Notes: generated from the sequence alone by a model not told the origin. Shown: positions 1 to 7,998, counted from the first letter of the stretch. The stretch is 44,426 nucleotides of DNA from Desulfamplus sp. (GCA_015232935.1 JADFYT010000002.1:1-44426), one strand, 5' to 3'. Numbers and translations are program-made.

Positions 1-411
1 TCCTCTGGAACGCTTGCCTGCTTCAACCAGATCAGGTCGATAGACAAAAAGCACAATAAAGACAATCACTCCCATGGATATGGCATAAATATAGCCAAAG
101 CCTGCCATCGCAGAGCTTGGACTGGGTGTTATCAGCATGTTAAAGTTTCTTTCTGGCCTGCCAAGATGAAGAAGCAGTGGCAAAGTGGCACAACAGAGAA
201 ACGCCAGGGCAAAAAGAAGAGAAAATCGTGCCACAGGCTTAAGGCTTTTGATATCAAAAAGGTAGTATAGGGCTGCAATGACAAATGCTCCGTCAACAAG
301 TCCTGTAATGTAGGGATAGAGCACGATCATCATGCTCCAGTGAACATGAAGATCATTTGGAAGAACATAGTTGGATATGAGCATGGATGCTCCGTAATTA
401 ACTGTATCCAT
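1..411 (-). CDS. NrfD/DsrP-type integral membrane quinone-interacting subunit (partial, cut by window edge)
   Basis: The first 137 codons of a minus-strand gene are present; its 3' end lies outside the window. The translation begins MDTVNYGASMLISNYVLP and contains long hydrophobic segments broken by short loops, with an LHLGRPER loop typical of the NrfD/PsrC family. Members of this family exchange electrons with menaquinone in the cytoplasmic membrane. The start is the ATG at 411-409, because a stop codon lies two codons upstream in frame and an AGGAG/GGGG purine stretch precedes it. It follows a periplasmic-type ferredoxin gene and a tetrahaem cytochrome gene in the same direction, the order seen for DsrJ-DsrO-DsrP and NrfBCD modules. 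Family assignment is firm; the exact complex is inferred. Confidence 0.85.
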   Translation of the reverse strand, partial: MDTVNYGASMLISNYVLPNDLHVHWSMMIVLYPYITGLVDGAFVIAALYYLFDIKSLKPVARFSLLFALAFLCCATLPLLLHLGRPERNFNMLITPSPSSAMAGFGYIYAISMGVIVFIVLFVYRPDLVEAGKRSRG

Positions 412-544
412 AGTTTACCCCTTTGCTCCTGATAGGTTTTCTGCCCGTTATTTGACTAATGAAAGCAGGTGGAACAGTGTGAGATATCGGTTTGGCTTGG
501 ATGATGGTTATTCTATTGGCAGCAGCAGTTCTGTTATTCATCAT
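398..544 (-). CDS. possible 48-residue small ORF between ferredoxin and NrfD genes
   Basis: A 48-codon frame fills the gap between the ferredoxin and NrfD genes. Its ATGATG start overlaps the ferredoxin TGA, and GGAGG lies five bases upstream. Its TAA lies inside the first codons of the NrfD gene, so it would couple translation of the two. The peptide is basic and polar (MMNNRTAAANRI at the start), with no membrane segment or motif I recognise. It may be a real coupling peptide, or only a translated spacer. The ribosome-binding site and the exact fit are the only support. Confidence 0.35.
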   Translation of the reverse strand: MMNNRTAAANRITIIQAKPISHTVPPAFISQITGRKPIRSKGVNYGYS

Positions 545-1368
545 ATTACCTCCAGACGCTGACCCATATAATATAAAGCCGGCCATGTGCCCATGGACTG
601 CTTGAGAACAGTCAGCACTCCAGGTCCTTTGAGGATTTTATAAACTTCGGATTGTTCATCATTAAGGCTTCCAAACTTTCTGGCTCCGGTAGGACACACC
701 TCTACACATGCTGGAAGAAGACCTTTTCTGATGCGGTGGTAACACCAAGTGCATTTTTCGGTGATTCTTGTTACAGGATGAAGGAATCTTGCTGAGTAGG
801 GACATGCCTGGATACAGTATGCGCAACCTACACACCGGTCGTTGTCCATCAAGACAAATCCGTCAGGAGATATGAAGGTTGCCCCGACAGGACATACCTG
901 AGTGCATGGAGGCTCTTTGCACATGTTGCAAAGTTTTGGAACAAAAAATGTGTCTCGGGCATCTACAGGTATATCGTCACGGGGCTTCTGGTAACCATCA
1001 AGGCCGCCATCAGGACAATCCACATAAACCTGGTCGTCAAAATCTTTTATATAACGCTCCACCCAGGTGCGGTAGTTGCCATCAGGAACCTGATATTCCC
1101 GCTTGTCCGCGACACAGCAGGAGCCGCATCCGATGCATCTGGTTATATCCACGATAAATGCAAATTTTTGGTTATGGATATCATATCGCCTGTTTTTTAT
1201 TCCGGGGATCTCTTCAGGCAACTCTCCCGAAGGAAGTCCCTCCTGAAAATTGATCCCATCGCCATCCATGGGAAATACCAGGAAAAGAGAGCCGGCAATG
1301 GTCCCGCCGAGCACCTTCTTGACAAAAGATCTTCGATCCATCTCCTGGGGTGGCTCTACCATTTTCAT
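541..1368 (-). CDS. Tat-exported four-cluster ferredoxin subunit (DsrO/NrfC/HmcB-like)
   Basis: This 275-residue iron-sulfur protein has an N-terminal twin-arginine signal (DRRSFVKK at about 11-18, then a hydrophobic stretch), so it should act in the periplasm bound to the membrane subunit encoded next. Four cysteine clusters are visible: CIGCGSC near 78, CNMCKEPPC followed by CPVGA near 147, CVGCAYC followed by CPYSA near 179, and CTWC with CVEVCPTGA near 207. This is the usual four [4Fe-4S] pattern of the PhsB/NrfC/DsrO family. Its start overlaps the stop of the cytochrome gene (1365-1368). It would wire electrons between the cytochrome and the quinone subunit. Confidence 0.9.
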   Translation of the reverse strand: MKMVEPPQEMDRRSFVKKVLGGTIAGSLFLVFPMDGDGINFQEGLPSGELPEEIPGIKNRRYDIHNQKFAFIVDITRCIGCGSCCVADKREYQVPDGNYRTWVERYIKDFDDQVYVDCPDGGLDGYQKPRDDIPVDARDTFFVPKLCNMCKEPPCTQVCPVGATFISPDGFVLMDNDRCVGCAYCIQACPYSARFLHPVTRITEKCTWCYHRIRKGLLPACVEVCPTGARKFGSLNDEQSEVYKILKGPGVLTVLKQSMGTWPALYYMGQRLEVI

Positions 1369-1901
1369 GATTCTGCCTCCATCAATCCTGTTATCTTTTT
1401 GGCTTCATTAATATACTTAAGCGGGGCGTGGACGTGGTGACACTGATTGCAGGTGTGTGTAACCTTCACATTCTGTTTTGCAAGGTGGTCAGGCATCCCG
1501 ACTGTCTTTATTACTATGGTCGATCTTGCCTTGATTTCAGTGTTATGACACCTTAAACATAGCGTGGTTATCTCCTGCCCTTTTTTGACAGGAAGGGTTC
1601 CGGTCTTTTTCTTGTCTGTTATATGATCTGAATATGTACCGTGGCAGAATTCGCAGGAGATGGTCGTGTGATCGCCCTCAAGGTGAATGGTCGCCTCATA
1701 GGGATGGCATCCAAAGCATGACGCATTAGTGCCATGCCTCACAGCTCGTCGAGCCTCCTCATCAATGGCATCTGCTCTGTATGCTCCGTAAAGGCCAAAG
1801 GATTCTGGTATAAACCTGGCTTTGAGAGCCAGTCCAGCCCCTGCCATGGCCACGATACTTACCATTACCACAATAAGATGCAACGCGTGTTTTGACATCA
1901 C
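1365..1901 (-). CDS. membrane-anchored tetrahaem cytochrome c, first gene of the NrfD module
   Basis: The product has 178 residues: a hydrophobic signal or anchor at about 7-27, then four CxxCH haem c motifs (CFGCH 62-66, CEFCH 83-87, CLRCH 115-119, CNQCH 151-155). The starts GTG (1901) and ATG (1898) are adjacent codons. AGGAGG sits 7 bases before the GTG and 10 before the ATG, so either may be used. Size and position resemble DsrJ, but DsrJ is a trihaem protein and no dsrM or dsrK precedes this gene. It therefore probably belongs to a separate periplasmic electron-transfer module whose partner is a soluble cytochrome c3 or an enzyme encoded elsewhere (inference). Confidence 0.85.
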   Translation of the reverse strand: MMSKHALHLIVVMVSIVAMAGAGLALKARFIPESFGLYGAYRADAIDEEARRAVRHGTNASCFGCHPYEATIHLEGDHTTISCEFCHGTYSDHITDKKKTGTLPVKKGQEITTLCLRCHNTEIKARSTIVIKTVGMPDHLAKQNVKVTHTCNQCHHVHAPLKYINEAKKITGLMEAES

Positions 1902-1977
1902 AAAGTAGCCTCCTGTAATATGGGTCAGTTCCGGGATTTTGTATGGTTTTATTTAGATTTTATAGTTTGGTTCAGAA

Positions 1978-2007
1978 TGTATAGCCATATCAGGATGGAT
2001 TAATCAA
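1978..2007 (-). promoter_or_regulatory. candidate sigma70 promoter of the NrfD module
   Basis: Reading the minus strand, TTGATT (2007-2002) is followed after 18 bases by TATACA (1983-1978), about 77 bases before the cytochrome start. It lies in the 166-base gap between the cytochrome gene and the preceding ornithine cyclodeaminase-type gene. I see no strong terminator in that gap, so readthrough is possible. Confidence 0.5.
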
Positions 2008-2067
2008 GGATAATTTGAGGGCACTTTTTTATATAGCGTGCGTATTTTGTGCTACTGTTATTAATGC

Positions 2068-3102
2068 TCAGAGGTTTGTGCCAACGTTATCTTTTATGGC
2101 ACACTTGAAGATGTGGATGGCTGCCATAAGATCAAATACAGCCATGCCGACTGATTTGTATATGACAGTTCTGCCTCTCATATAGTCTGAGGCTCCATAG
2201 TCTCCATGACTTTTGCTGAATTTTGATGCTTCTTTGGATTTTGTCTTTTTTAGTTCAAGAAGAAACTGACCAAGGCTTGTCACCTTTTCTGGAGATATCC
2301 AGCCATGCTTAAGAGGATTTATGAGATCTCCTGATTCATGAATGGCATGGCTTGTATCCATGAAGATGGAGTCTGCAAGCATAAAGGCAGATTTTGGAAT
2401 CTCTTGCATATCAGGCGTGTATGAGCCTATTGCAACTATGCATTTGCCATCAAGAAGTGATGGTTTGTCAGGCAGTACCGGTCTGGCAGATGATGTCGCC
2501 AGAATAACGGTACCGGATTCTTCAAGAAGCTCTTCAACGGTTGCGGCATGCCTTAGTTCTGTCCCCTCAAGGTGAGGTCTGAGCAGCTCGATAAAGCCAG
2601 GCACTTTTGAAGAGTCCCTGTTATGGATATAGACGGTTTCAAGAGGGTGGCCGGTTATCTCGATATGAGCCTCCGCCGCAAAAATAATCTGATGAAAACC
2701 CTGTACTCCTGATCCTACAAGCCCTGCCGTATTGGAGCTTAAAGATGCAAAATATCTGGTTCCAAGCCCGCCCACAGCACCTGTACGGATTGCAGTCAAT
2801 GTCTGGCCGTCAAGAATGGCAACCGGTACTCCGGTTTTGGCATCATTTAGCACAACAATGCCGTTGACAACAGGATTTGCTGTTCCCCGGTTTTCTGGAA
2901 AAACAGTGACAAGTTTAGTGCTGAAATACTCCTGCCCAAAGCAGGGCATCAGAAGGAGTGTCTTTTTGTCGTGTGAGAGATGTGTTCTCGGAGGCATATT
3001 TACTTTTTCGGTCTCAAACAGAGACATTGCCTCTTCCATCTGATCCATAAGTTCTTTTCTGACCAGACATGACTCGATATCGGTTGCGTTCAAGAAAAGC
3101 AT
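2068..3102 (-). CDS. ornithine cyclodeaminase / mu-crystallin family NAD(P)-dependent protein
   Basis: This is a Rossmann-fold enzyme of the ornithine cyclodeaminase, alanine dehydrogenase (archaeal type) and mu-crystallin family. Visible signatures are LTAIRTGAVGGLGTRY in the substrate half, a GSGVQG nucleotide-binding loop, IGSYTPDMQEI, and KSVGMAVFDLMAA near the C terminus, all characteristic of the family. The frame is open from an ATG at 3114, but that ATG is part of ATGGAGGCAATT, which supplies a Shine-Dalgarno sequence seven bases before the ATG at 3102. I therefore take 3102, giving 344 residues. The substrate cannot be told from sequence: ornithine, alanine, or a cyclic imine for a mu-crystallin-like reductase are all possible. 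It stands alone, with no proline or arginine genes next to it. Confidence 0.85.
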   Translation of the reverse strand: MLFLNATDIESCLVRKELMDQMEEAMSLFETEKVNMPPRTHLSHDKKTLLLMPCFGQEYFSTKLVTVFPENRGTANPVVNGIVVLNDAKTGVPVAILDGQTLTAIRTGAVGGLGTRYFASLSSNTAGLVGSGVQGFHQIIFAAEAHIEITGHPLETVYIHNRDSSKVPGFIELLRPHLEGTELRHAATVEELLEESGTVILATSSARPVLPDKPSLLDGKCIVAIGSYTPDMQEIPKSAFMLADSIFMDTSHAIHESGDLINPLKHGWISPEKVTSLGQFLLELKKTKSKEASKFSKSHGDYGASDYMRGRTVIYKSVGMAVFDLMAAIHIFKCAIKDNVGTNL

Positions 3103-3249
3103 AATTGCCTCCATAAACAGCCACTCATCAGACTACCCGCGGAATTTACTTTTTATCCCTTGCAATCAAAAGAAGCAAAATGCATTTTTTGCGGGAAAAG
3201 TCTATTGAATGTCCAGATTTTGATAAATACTGTAATGAATTCGTAAAAA

Positions 3250-3287
3250 TAAAAAAACCGGCATAAATTATAAAATTTTATGCCGGT
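3250..3287 (-). terminator. rho-independent terminator of tRNA-Leu
   Basis: A perfect 11-bp stem (3257-3267 with 3277-3287, arms ACCGGCATAAA and TTTATGCCGGT) is followed on the minus strand by seven T residues (3256-3250). It lies 26 bases past the tRNA 3' end. Confidence 0.85.
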
Positions 3288-3312
3288 CATATGTTTTTTC
3301 AATAAAATCTTT

Positions 3313-3399
3313 TGGTGCCGAAGGGGAGACTCGAACTCCCACAAACATGCGTTTACTAGTCCCTGAAACTAGCGCGTCTACCAATTCCGCCACTTCGGC
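3313..3399 (-). tRNA. tRNA-Leu (anticodon CAG)
   Basis: This is an 87-base class II tRNA with the CCA end encoded (3315-3313). The acceptor stem is GCCGAAG with CTTCGGC and discriminator A. The anticodon stem CTAGT/ACTAG encloses the loop TTCAGGG, giving CAG, which reads CUG. The long variable arm and the T arm GGGAG-TTCGAGT-CTCCC are clear. Confidence 0.97.
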
Positions 3400-3450
3400 C
3401 TCTATGTATAACAATCCAGAAAAAGGATTGCTTTGAAGTTTTAGGTGGTT

Positions 3451-3479
3451 TATATATATGCGTTTCAGGGCTTTGTCAA
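3451..3479 (-). promoter_or_regulatory. sigma70 promoter of tRNA-Leu
   Basis: On the minus strand, consensus TTGACA (3479-3474) is separated by 17 bases from TATATA (3456-3451). The predicted start is about 45 bases before the tRNA. The leader contains a small hairpin (CAATCC/GGATTG) that could mark 5' processing. The same gap (3400-3509) must carry the divergent ribF promoter, which I could not place with confidence. Confidence 0.8.
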
Positions 3480-3509
3480 GCCTATTATTCTAAAAAAGCA
3501 AAGGTACTT

Positions 3510-4451
3510 ATGGAACTGATAGAAGATATTGATAAAATTGAAAAACCTTTTAAAAATGCGGTGGTTACAATCGGCAATTTTGATGGTGTGCACAAGGGAC
3601 ATCAAGCCCTTTTTGATAAAGTCATGGAAGAGTCTGATTCAATATCAGGAACATCTATTGCCATAACCTTTGAGCCTCACCCTTTGAAGGCACTTTCGAA
3701 AAAAGCCCCGCCCCTGATAACAAGGAAAGATCAGAAAGTCGAGCTTATTTCAGCATCAGGTATTGATAAACTTATATGCATCCCGTTTACCAAAGAGTTT
3801 GCAGCCATATCAGCTCAGGAGTTCATTGATCATCTGCTTATTGATAAAATCGGGATGAAAGTCATTGTAGTCGGGCCTGATTACTCTTTTGGAAAGAACA
3901 GGGAAGGTTCTATTGATTTTCTTTTAAAAGCAGGTGAGGACAAGGGCTTTAGGGTGATTGTTCCTGACTGGGTTAATGATCCAGAGGCGACTGACGGGTC
4001 TGAAAAAGACAGAATCAGCAGCACCATGATCCGGAACCTTGTAATGGACGGGCGGGTTGATGAGACAAAACGGTTTCTTGGAAGGCACTACCAGATCAGG
4101 GGCAAGGTTGTTAAGGGCAGGGAGAGAGGGGGCAGCAAACTCGGGTTTCCAACGGCAAACATAAAACTTCATGATGAGCTGTGCCCCAGGATGGGGGTCT
4201 ATGCGGTGACAGTAGAAACAGCAAAGGGAAACTTCAAAGGCGTTGCCAATATTGGCTACAGTCCGACCTTTGATGATCATCTTTTTACTATCGAGGTTCA
4301 TATTCTTGATTTTTCAGCCGATATTTATGGTACAAGAATCAGGGTCAATATGATAAAGCGTCTCAGAGACGAAAAAAAGTTCGCATCTATTGAAGAGTTG
4401 TCAAACCAGATTCGTTCAGATATTGAAACTGCAAGAACAATATTGAAGTAA
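3510..4451 (+). CDS. ribF: bifunctional riboflavin kinase / FAD synthetase
   Basis: The enzyme phosphorylates riboflavin to FMN and adenylylates FMN to FAD in the cytoplasm. The 313-residue length is normal for the family. The N-terminal FAD synthetase domain carries the nucleotidyltransferase signature TIGNFDGVHKGHQ near 21-33 and a GPDYSFGKNREG segment near 132. The C-terminal riboflavin kinase domain has the KLGFPTANI motif (PTAN) near 210-218 and VANIGYSPTF. No low-complexity insertion is seen here, unlike the two genes that follow. It heads a run with def and fmt (19-base gaps) and is probably cotranscribed with them. Confidence 0.95.
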   Translation: MELIEDIDKIEKPFKNAVVTIGNFDGVHKGHQALFDKVMEESDSISGTSIAITFEPHPLKALSKKAPPLITRKDQKVELISASGIDKLICIPFTKEFAAISAQEFIDHLLIDKIGMKVIVVGPDYSFGKNREGSIDFLLKAGEDKGFRVIVPDWVNDPEATDGSEKDRISSTMIRNLVMDGRVDETKRFLGRHYQIRGKVVKGRERGGSKLGFPTANIKLHDELCPRMGVYAVTVETAKGNFKGVANIGYSPTFDDHLFTIEVHILDFSADIYGTRIRVNMIKRLRDEKKFASIEELSNQIRSDIETARTILK

Positions 4452-4470
4452 TTTTTTAAAAAAACAAAGT

Positions 4471-5208
4471 ATGAAATCAAATATGACAATATTAAAAATT
4501 CTGGAATATCCTGATCCGTTTTTGCTTCTCAAGGCAAAGCCGGTCGAAAATATAGACAAAGAGACCATGCGGCTCATCAAGGACATGGCGGAGACCATGT
4601 TTAATGCTCCGGGTGTAGGGCTTGCGGCACCACAGGTAGGAAGTGACAAGCGGATTATTGTTTATAATCCAAATGCACAGGCGGCGGAAAGAGCTTCTGA
4701 CTCATCAAGCTCAAGCTCTTCAAGTTCACCAAACCCTGCTGGTTCATCAAATGATTCAGATCAAGATGATCATCCACAGTTAGATAAAGATGGTTCCAGG
4801 AGAAAAAAAATCGGCAACGAGAGTTCAGACAATGACCATCCGGGTGAGCCTGAGGAGAGCTGTTCTTCTCAGACTGCTAACAGGAAAAGCAACATGGAGA
4901 GCATGGAAGAGTATAGAGCCATAATAAATCCTGAAATCATCGCGGCCTCGGGTTCTTTGATATCGGAAAACGAGGCATGTCTTAGTGTTCCTGACTATTC
5001 TGCCGATGTAAAGCGTTTCAGTAAAGTTACGGTAAGGGGATTGAATATGGATGGTAAAAAAGTTCAGTTTGATGCTGAGGATATTGCGGCCGTTATTATG
5101 CAGCATGAGATTGATCACCTTGATGGTGTCCTCTATATCGATAGAATCAGCATGTTAAAGCGGAACATGTATAAAAAAAGAGTGAAAAAAAGGTTGAAAA
5201 ATAGTTGA
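4471..5208 (+). CDS. def: peptide deformylase with a large low-complexity insertion
   Basis: The enzyme removes the formyl group from nascent N-formyl-methionine. All three motifs are present: GVGLAAPQ (48-55), EACLS (168-172, with Ala where Gly is usual) and QHEIDH (211-216). The metal ligands are Cys170, His212 and His216, and the catalytic residue is Glu213. The protein has 245 residues against about 170 for typical members. The excess is one hydrophilic block, roughly residues 68-146, that starts with an almost uninterrupted serine run and is rich in Ser, Asp, Asn and Glu. It falls between the strand ending VYNPNA and the next strand starting EYRAIINPE, so the core fold should be intact. 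ATG 4471 and ATG 4483 are both possible starts; neither has a strong Shine-Dalgarno. Confidence 0.93.
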   Translation: MKSNMTILKILEYPDPFLLLKAKPVENIDKETMRLIKDMAETMFNAPGVGLAAPQVGSDKRIIVYNPNAQAAERASDSSSSSSSSSPNPAGSSNDSDQDDHPQLDKDGSRRKKIGNESSDNDHPGEPEESCSSQTANRKSNMESMEEYRAIINPEIIAASGSLISENEACLSVPDYSADVKRFSKVTVRGLNMDGKKVQFDAEDIAAVIMQHEIDHLDGVLYIDRISMLKRNMYKKRVKKRLKNS

Positions 5209-5227
5209 CTCCAAAAGGCAAAAAAAC

Positions 5228-6292
5228 GTGAACAGACCATTTAATATAATCTTCATGGGAACTCCTGATTTTTCAGTTCCTGCCCTCAAGTCTCTGGCAA
5301 GGCGCAGACCTCTGGCACAGCATGTTCCTGCCCGGGAATCTCAATCTGATGATAGTTGCCGCAAAGTTGGTACTGTTCAATCAGGAGGGCGTGTAAATGA
5401 CAAAGAGAGTATAGATGACCGCCAGATCAAATATAATATAAGCCTTGTAATCACTCAGCCAGACAGACCCAAAGGCCGCGGTAGAAAGATGATGCCACCA
5501 CCTGTAAAGCAGGCTGCTTTGGAACTCGGTCTCGAGGTGTTTCAACCTGCAAGCATGAAGGGTCAGAAGATCACAGACAAACTTGCTGCCCTTAAACCTG
5601 ACTTTTTTGTTGTTGTGGCCTTTGGGCATAAACTTGGCAGGGAGATTCTTGATATTCCATCTATTTACCCAATCAATATTCATGCATCACTTCTGCCTGA
5701 CTACAGAGGTTCTTCCCCGATTCAGGCAGCTATTATGAACATGGATAAAATATCTGGCATTACCACCATGATTATGGATACAAAACTGGATACCGGAGAT
5801 ATTCTGCTAAAAGCCACAACCTCTGTTGCTGATGATGATACAGGCCAGACACTCCATGACAGGCTCTCTTTGATAGGTGCGGATCTTATTGTCAGGACTC
5901 TTGATGCTGTTGTAGAAAACAAGATAGTGCCGCAGCCACAGGACCACTCCAAAGCAACCTATGCCCCGATGCTTAAAAAAGAGGATGGAAGAATTGACTG
6001 GTGCAAAGAGCCTGAACAGATATCGGCACATGTAAGAGCCATGACGCCATGGCCAGGTGCATTTACCTTTCTCAATGGCAAGCGGATCAAGGTTGTGTCT
6101 GTCAAGCCGATGGATCTCAAGGCTGACCTTCCCGCGGGCACAGTGTTCTCCTGCGACTGCAACGAGATTCATGTGGCTGCCGGCAGCAGATCACTTGCCA
6201 TTCTTGAACTCCAGGGGGCATCGGGCAAATGTCTGTGTTCCGAGGATTATCTTAGGGGCAACCGCCTTGATACAGGAGAGTGTTTTCTGTAG
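5228..6292 (+). CDS. fmt: methionyl-tRNA formyltransferase with N-terminal insertion
   Basis: The enzyme transfers a formyl group from 10-formyl-THF to initiator Met-tRNA. The formyltransferase domain begins IIFMGTPDFSVPALKSL. Its catalytic residues are seen as Asn150 and His152 in NIHASLLPDYRG, and Asp191 in LDTGD. The C-terminal tRNA-binding OB domain follows PWPGAFT. The 354 residues exceed the usual 310-320 because about 45 hydrophilic residues (roughly 25-70) are inserted after the first helix, before ISLVITQPDRPKGRG. The start is GTG with a weak AAAGG upstream. It sits 19 bases after def, the usual def-fmt order, so the enzymes that add and remove the formyl group both carry insertions here. 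Confidence 0.94.
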   Translation: MNRPFNIIFMGTPDFSVPALKSLARRRPLAQHVPARESQSDDSCRKVGTVQSGGRVNDKESIDDRQIKYNISLVITQPDRPKGRGRKMMPPPVKQAALELGLEVFQPASMKGQKITDKLAALKPDFFVVVAFGHKLGREILDIPSIYPINIHASLLPDYRGSSPIQAAIMNMDKISGITTMIMDTKLDTGDILLKATTSVADDDTGQTLHDRLSLIGADLIVRTLDAVVENKIVPQPQDHSKATYAPMLKKEDGRIDWCKEPEQISAHVRAMTPWPGAFTFLNGKRIKVVSVKPMDLKADLPAGTVFSCDCNEIHVAAGSRSLAILELQGASGKCLCSEDYLRGNRLDTGECFL

Positions 6293-6343
6293 CCAGTCAG
6301 CAATCTACTCCAATAATTATAACTTGCTCGATTAATAAATCAT

Positions 6344-6444
6344 GATGGTTTCGTAAAAAGTCTTCAATAAGCATTTTTTTGTGTAATAATCCTCTGATTT
6401 TATTGGACGCAGATTCTGGCAAATTGACTTTTTACGAGGTCATC
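6344..6444. repeat. short inverted-repeat element (MITE-like) between fmt and rsmB
   Basis: Imperfect 19-bp terminal inverted repeats (6344-6362 and 6426-6444, 16 of 19 matching, with a perfect 12-bp core TCGTAAAAAGTC / GACTTTTTACGA) enclose about 63 bases with no coding potential. Size and structure suit a miniature transposable element or a long hairpin in the transcript. No clear target duplication is seen. Confidence 0.55.
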
Positions 6445-6517
6445 AATCATGGTTTGTCATTACTGAAGATCACGGAGATTCAATCGTGATTTGTCATGCC
6501 ATTCAAACACGGAGATT
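6444..6517. repeat. 37-bp imperfect tandem duplication before rsmB
   Basis: Units 6444-6480 and 6481-6517 share about 27 of 37 positions, including CACGGAGATT at the end of each. The second copy places GGAG 12 bases upstream of the rsmB TTG start, so the duplication may supply or double the ribosome-binding site. Confidence 0.5.
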
Positions 6518-6525
6518 AAACCATT

Positions 6526-7911
6526 TTGGAACAAGACCCCCGCTACATCTCGCTTTTGATTCTTACAGAAAACAGTCGGACAAGACGGCCTCTTGATACA
6601 ATTCTTGACCAGTTCACCCCACAGCTTGATACACTTTCAAAATTAGACAGATCCCTTGCCAATGCCATTATTTACGGAACTCTGAGGTGGCAGGGATATC
6701 TTGACTGGATAATCAGGCCATTTTCAGACAGAAAAATAGAAAATCTTAAAACAGAAATTATCTATATACTTCGTATAGCAATGTTTCAGATCGCGTTCAT
6801 GGACAGAATCCCTGTCTCGGCTGCGGTCAACACCGCTGTCAATTCGGCAAAAAGGATCTCTCACCAGGGGGTTGCCGGTTTTGTCAATGCGGTACTCAGA
6901 AAAGCGTCCGCAGGGTTCAGGGACGTACAGTTTCCTGATGCAGTAAAAGAACCTGATCTTAACATCTCGGTAACCAGATCCATGCCTCTGTGGGTTGTCA
7001 GAAGATGGATAGACAGGTTTGGTTTTGACAAGACCTTGACGCTGTGCGATACCATTAACAGTGTTCCCCCTGTCACGATACGCACCAATACACTGAAGGC
7101 TGAAAGAGATGCCCTGATTTCAGGACTTGATCCTTGTGTTGACCATATAATTGCCACACGTTATTCCCCGACCGGAATCTCTTTTACAAAGCTGTCCATG
7201 CCAATACATGAAAGCCGGCAATTTATAGATGGCTGTTTTCAGGTGCAGGATGAAGCTGCCCAGCTTGTAACCATGATGCTTGATCCTCTTCCTGGTCAGA
7301 AAATACTGGATGCGTGTGCAGGTCTTGGAGGAAAGACAGGCCATGCCGCTCAGCTTATGAACAACCAGGGCATCATAGTTGCCTGTGACACTGATCCACA
7401 TAAACTTGCAAGCCTTGAAAAAGAGATGATCCGGTTAGGAGTTGATATTGTTCAGACCATGTGCATTGATATTCTTAAAGTTGATTCAAATGATTTTTCT
7501 TGTATAAATCAGGATGCAGACGGCTCTGGCATTCTTTTTGACAGGGTGCTTGTTGATGCACCATGCTCGGGAATGGGGGTTATAAGACGAAATCCTGACG
7601 CGAAATGGAAGCGTACAAAAAAAGACCTCGCACGCCTTGGAATCAGACAGGAGAAGATGCTGCTCAGTGTGGCTGATCTGGTAAAAACTGGCGGCACCCT
7701 TCTTTATGCGGTCTGTTCATGTGAAACAAGGGAAAATGAGGATGTGGTGGAAAACTTTTTAAAGCAAAGACCTGATTTTACAGTCCATAAACCCGCAGTT
7801 GAGCATAATCCCGTATTGAAAAGAGCGTTGACAGAAAAAGGATATTTCAGAACATATCCAGACCATATTGAAATGGATGGCTTTTTTGCCGTAACTATGC
7901 AACGCCAATAA
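6526..7911 (+). CDS. rsmB: 16S rRNA (cytosine-967-C5)-methyltransferase, RsmB/Sun family
   Basis: The enzyme methylates C967 of 16S rRNA using SAM. The 461 residues comprise an N-terminal NusB-like RNA-binding domain (about 1-145, with KLDRSLANAIIYGTLRW and VNTAVNSAKRI), a connecting region, and a Rossmann methyltransferase domain with the SAM loop DACAGLGGKTGHAA, the motif VDAPCSGMGVIRRNP, and the catalytic-cysteine segment YAVCSCETRENED. The start is TTG; no ATG or GTG fits the conserved N terminus better, and GGAG precedes it in the duplicated leader. It follows fmt as in many bacteria, separated by a 233-base gap that holds the inverted-repeat element. Confidence 0.92.
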   Translation: MEQDPRYISLLILTENSRTRRPLDTILDQFTPQLDTLSKLDRSLANAIIYGTLRWQGYLDWIIRPFSDRKIENLKTEIIYILRIAMFQIAFMDRIPVSAAVNTAVNSAKRISHQGVAGFVNAVLRKASAGFRDVQFPDAVKEPDLNISVTRSMPLWVVRRWIDRFGFDKTLTLCDTINSVPPVTIRTNTLKAERDALISGLDPCVDHIIATRYSPTGISFTKLSMPIHESRQFIDGCFQVQDEAAQLVTMMLDPLPGQKILDACAGLGGKTGHAAQLMNNQGIIVACDTDPHKLASLEKEMIRLGVDIVQTMCIDILKVDSNDFSCINQDADGSGILFDRVLVDAPCSGMGVIRRNPDAKWKRTKKDLARLGIRQEKMLLSVADLVKTGGTLLYAVCSCETRENEDVVENFLKQRPDFTVHKPAVEHNPVLKRALTEKGYFRTYPDHIEMDGFFAVTMQRQ

Positions 7912-7967
7912 TGAAGATCGTTATATCCCTGACCTGCCTGGACAAGCTGGAACCAAAAATCATTTTC

Positions 7968-7998
7968 TGAGTTTCTTGCCAAAGCAACAAGAAACTCA
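7968..7998. terminator. stem-loop downstream of rsmB
   Basis: A perfect 11-bp stem (7968-7978 with 7988-7998, arms TGAGTTTCTTG / CAAGAAACTCA) and a 9-base loop lie in the 161-base rsmB-rpe gap. No T run follows on either strand, so it is either a weak terminator or a processing or stability hairpin. Confidence 0.45.

Noticed and set aside
1..1901. Identification of the left-edge module as Qrc (QrcABCD)
   Set aside because: QrcA is a hexahaem cytochrome and a large molybdopterin-like QrcB gene should lie between the cytochrome and ferredoxin genes. Here they overlap directly and the cytochrome has four haem motifs.
3153..3344. 63-codon minus-strand frame at 3153-3344
   Set aside because: It reads through the tRNA-Leu 3' end and its terminator and matches no protein.
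4416..4649. Antisense frames over def, fmt, rsmB, dsrA, dsrB and pbpC
   Set aside because: They lie inside well-recognised genes, show no protein motifs and lack their own translation signals.
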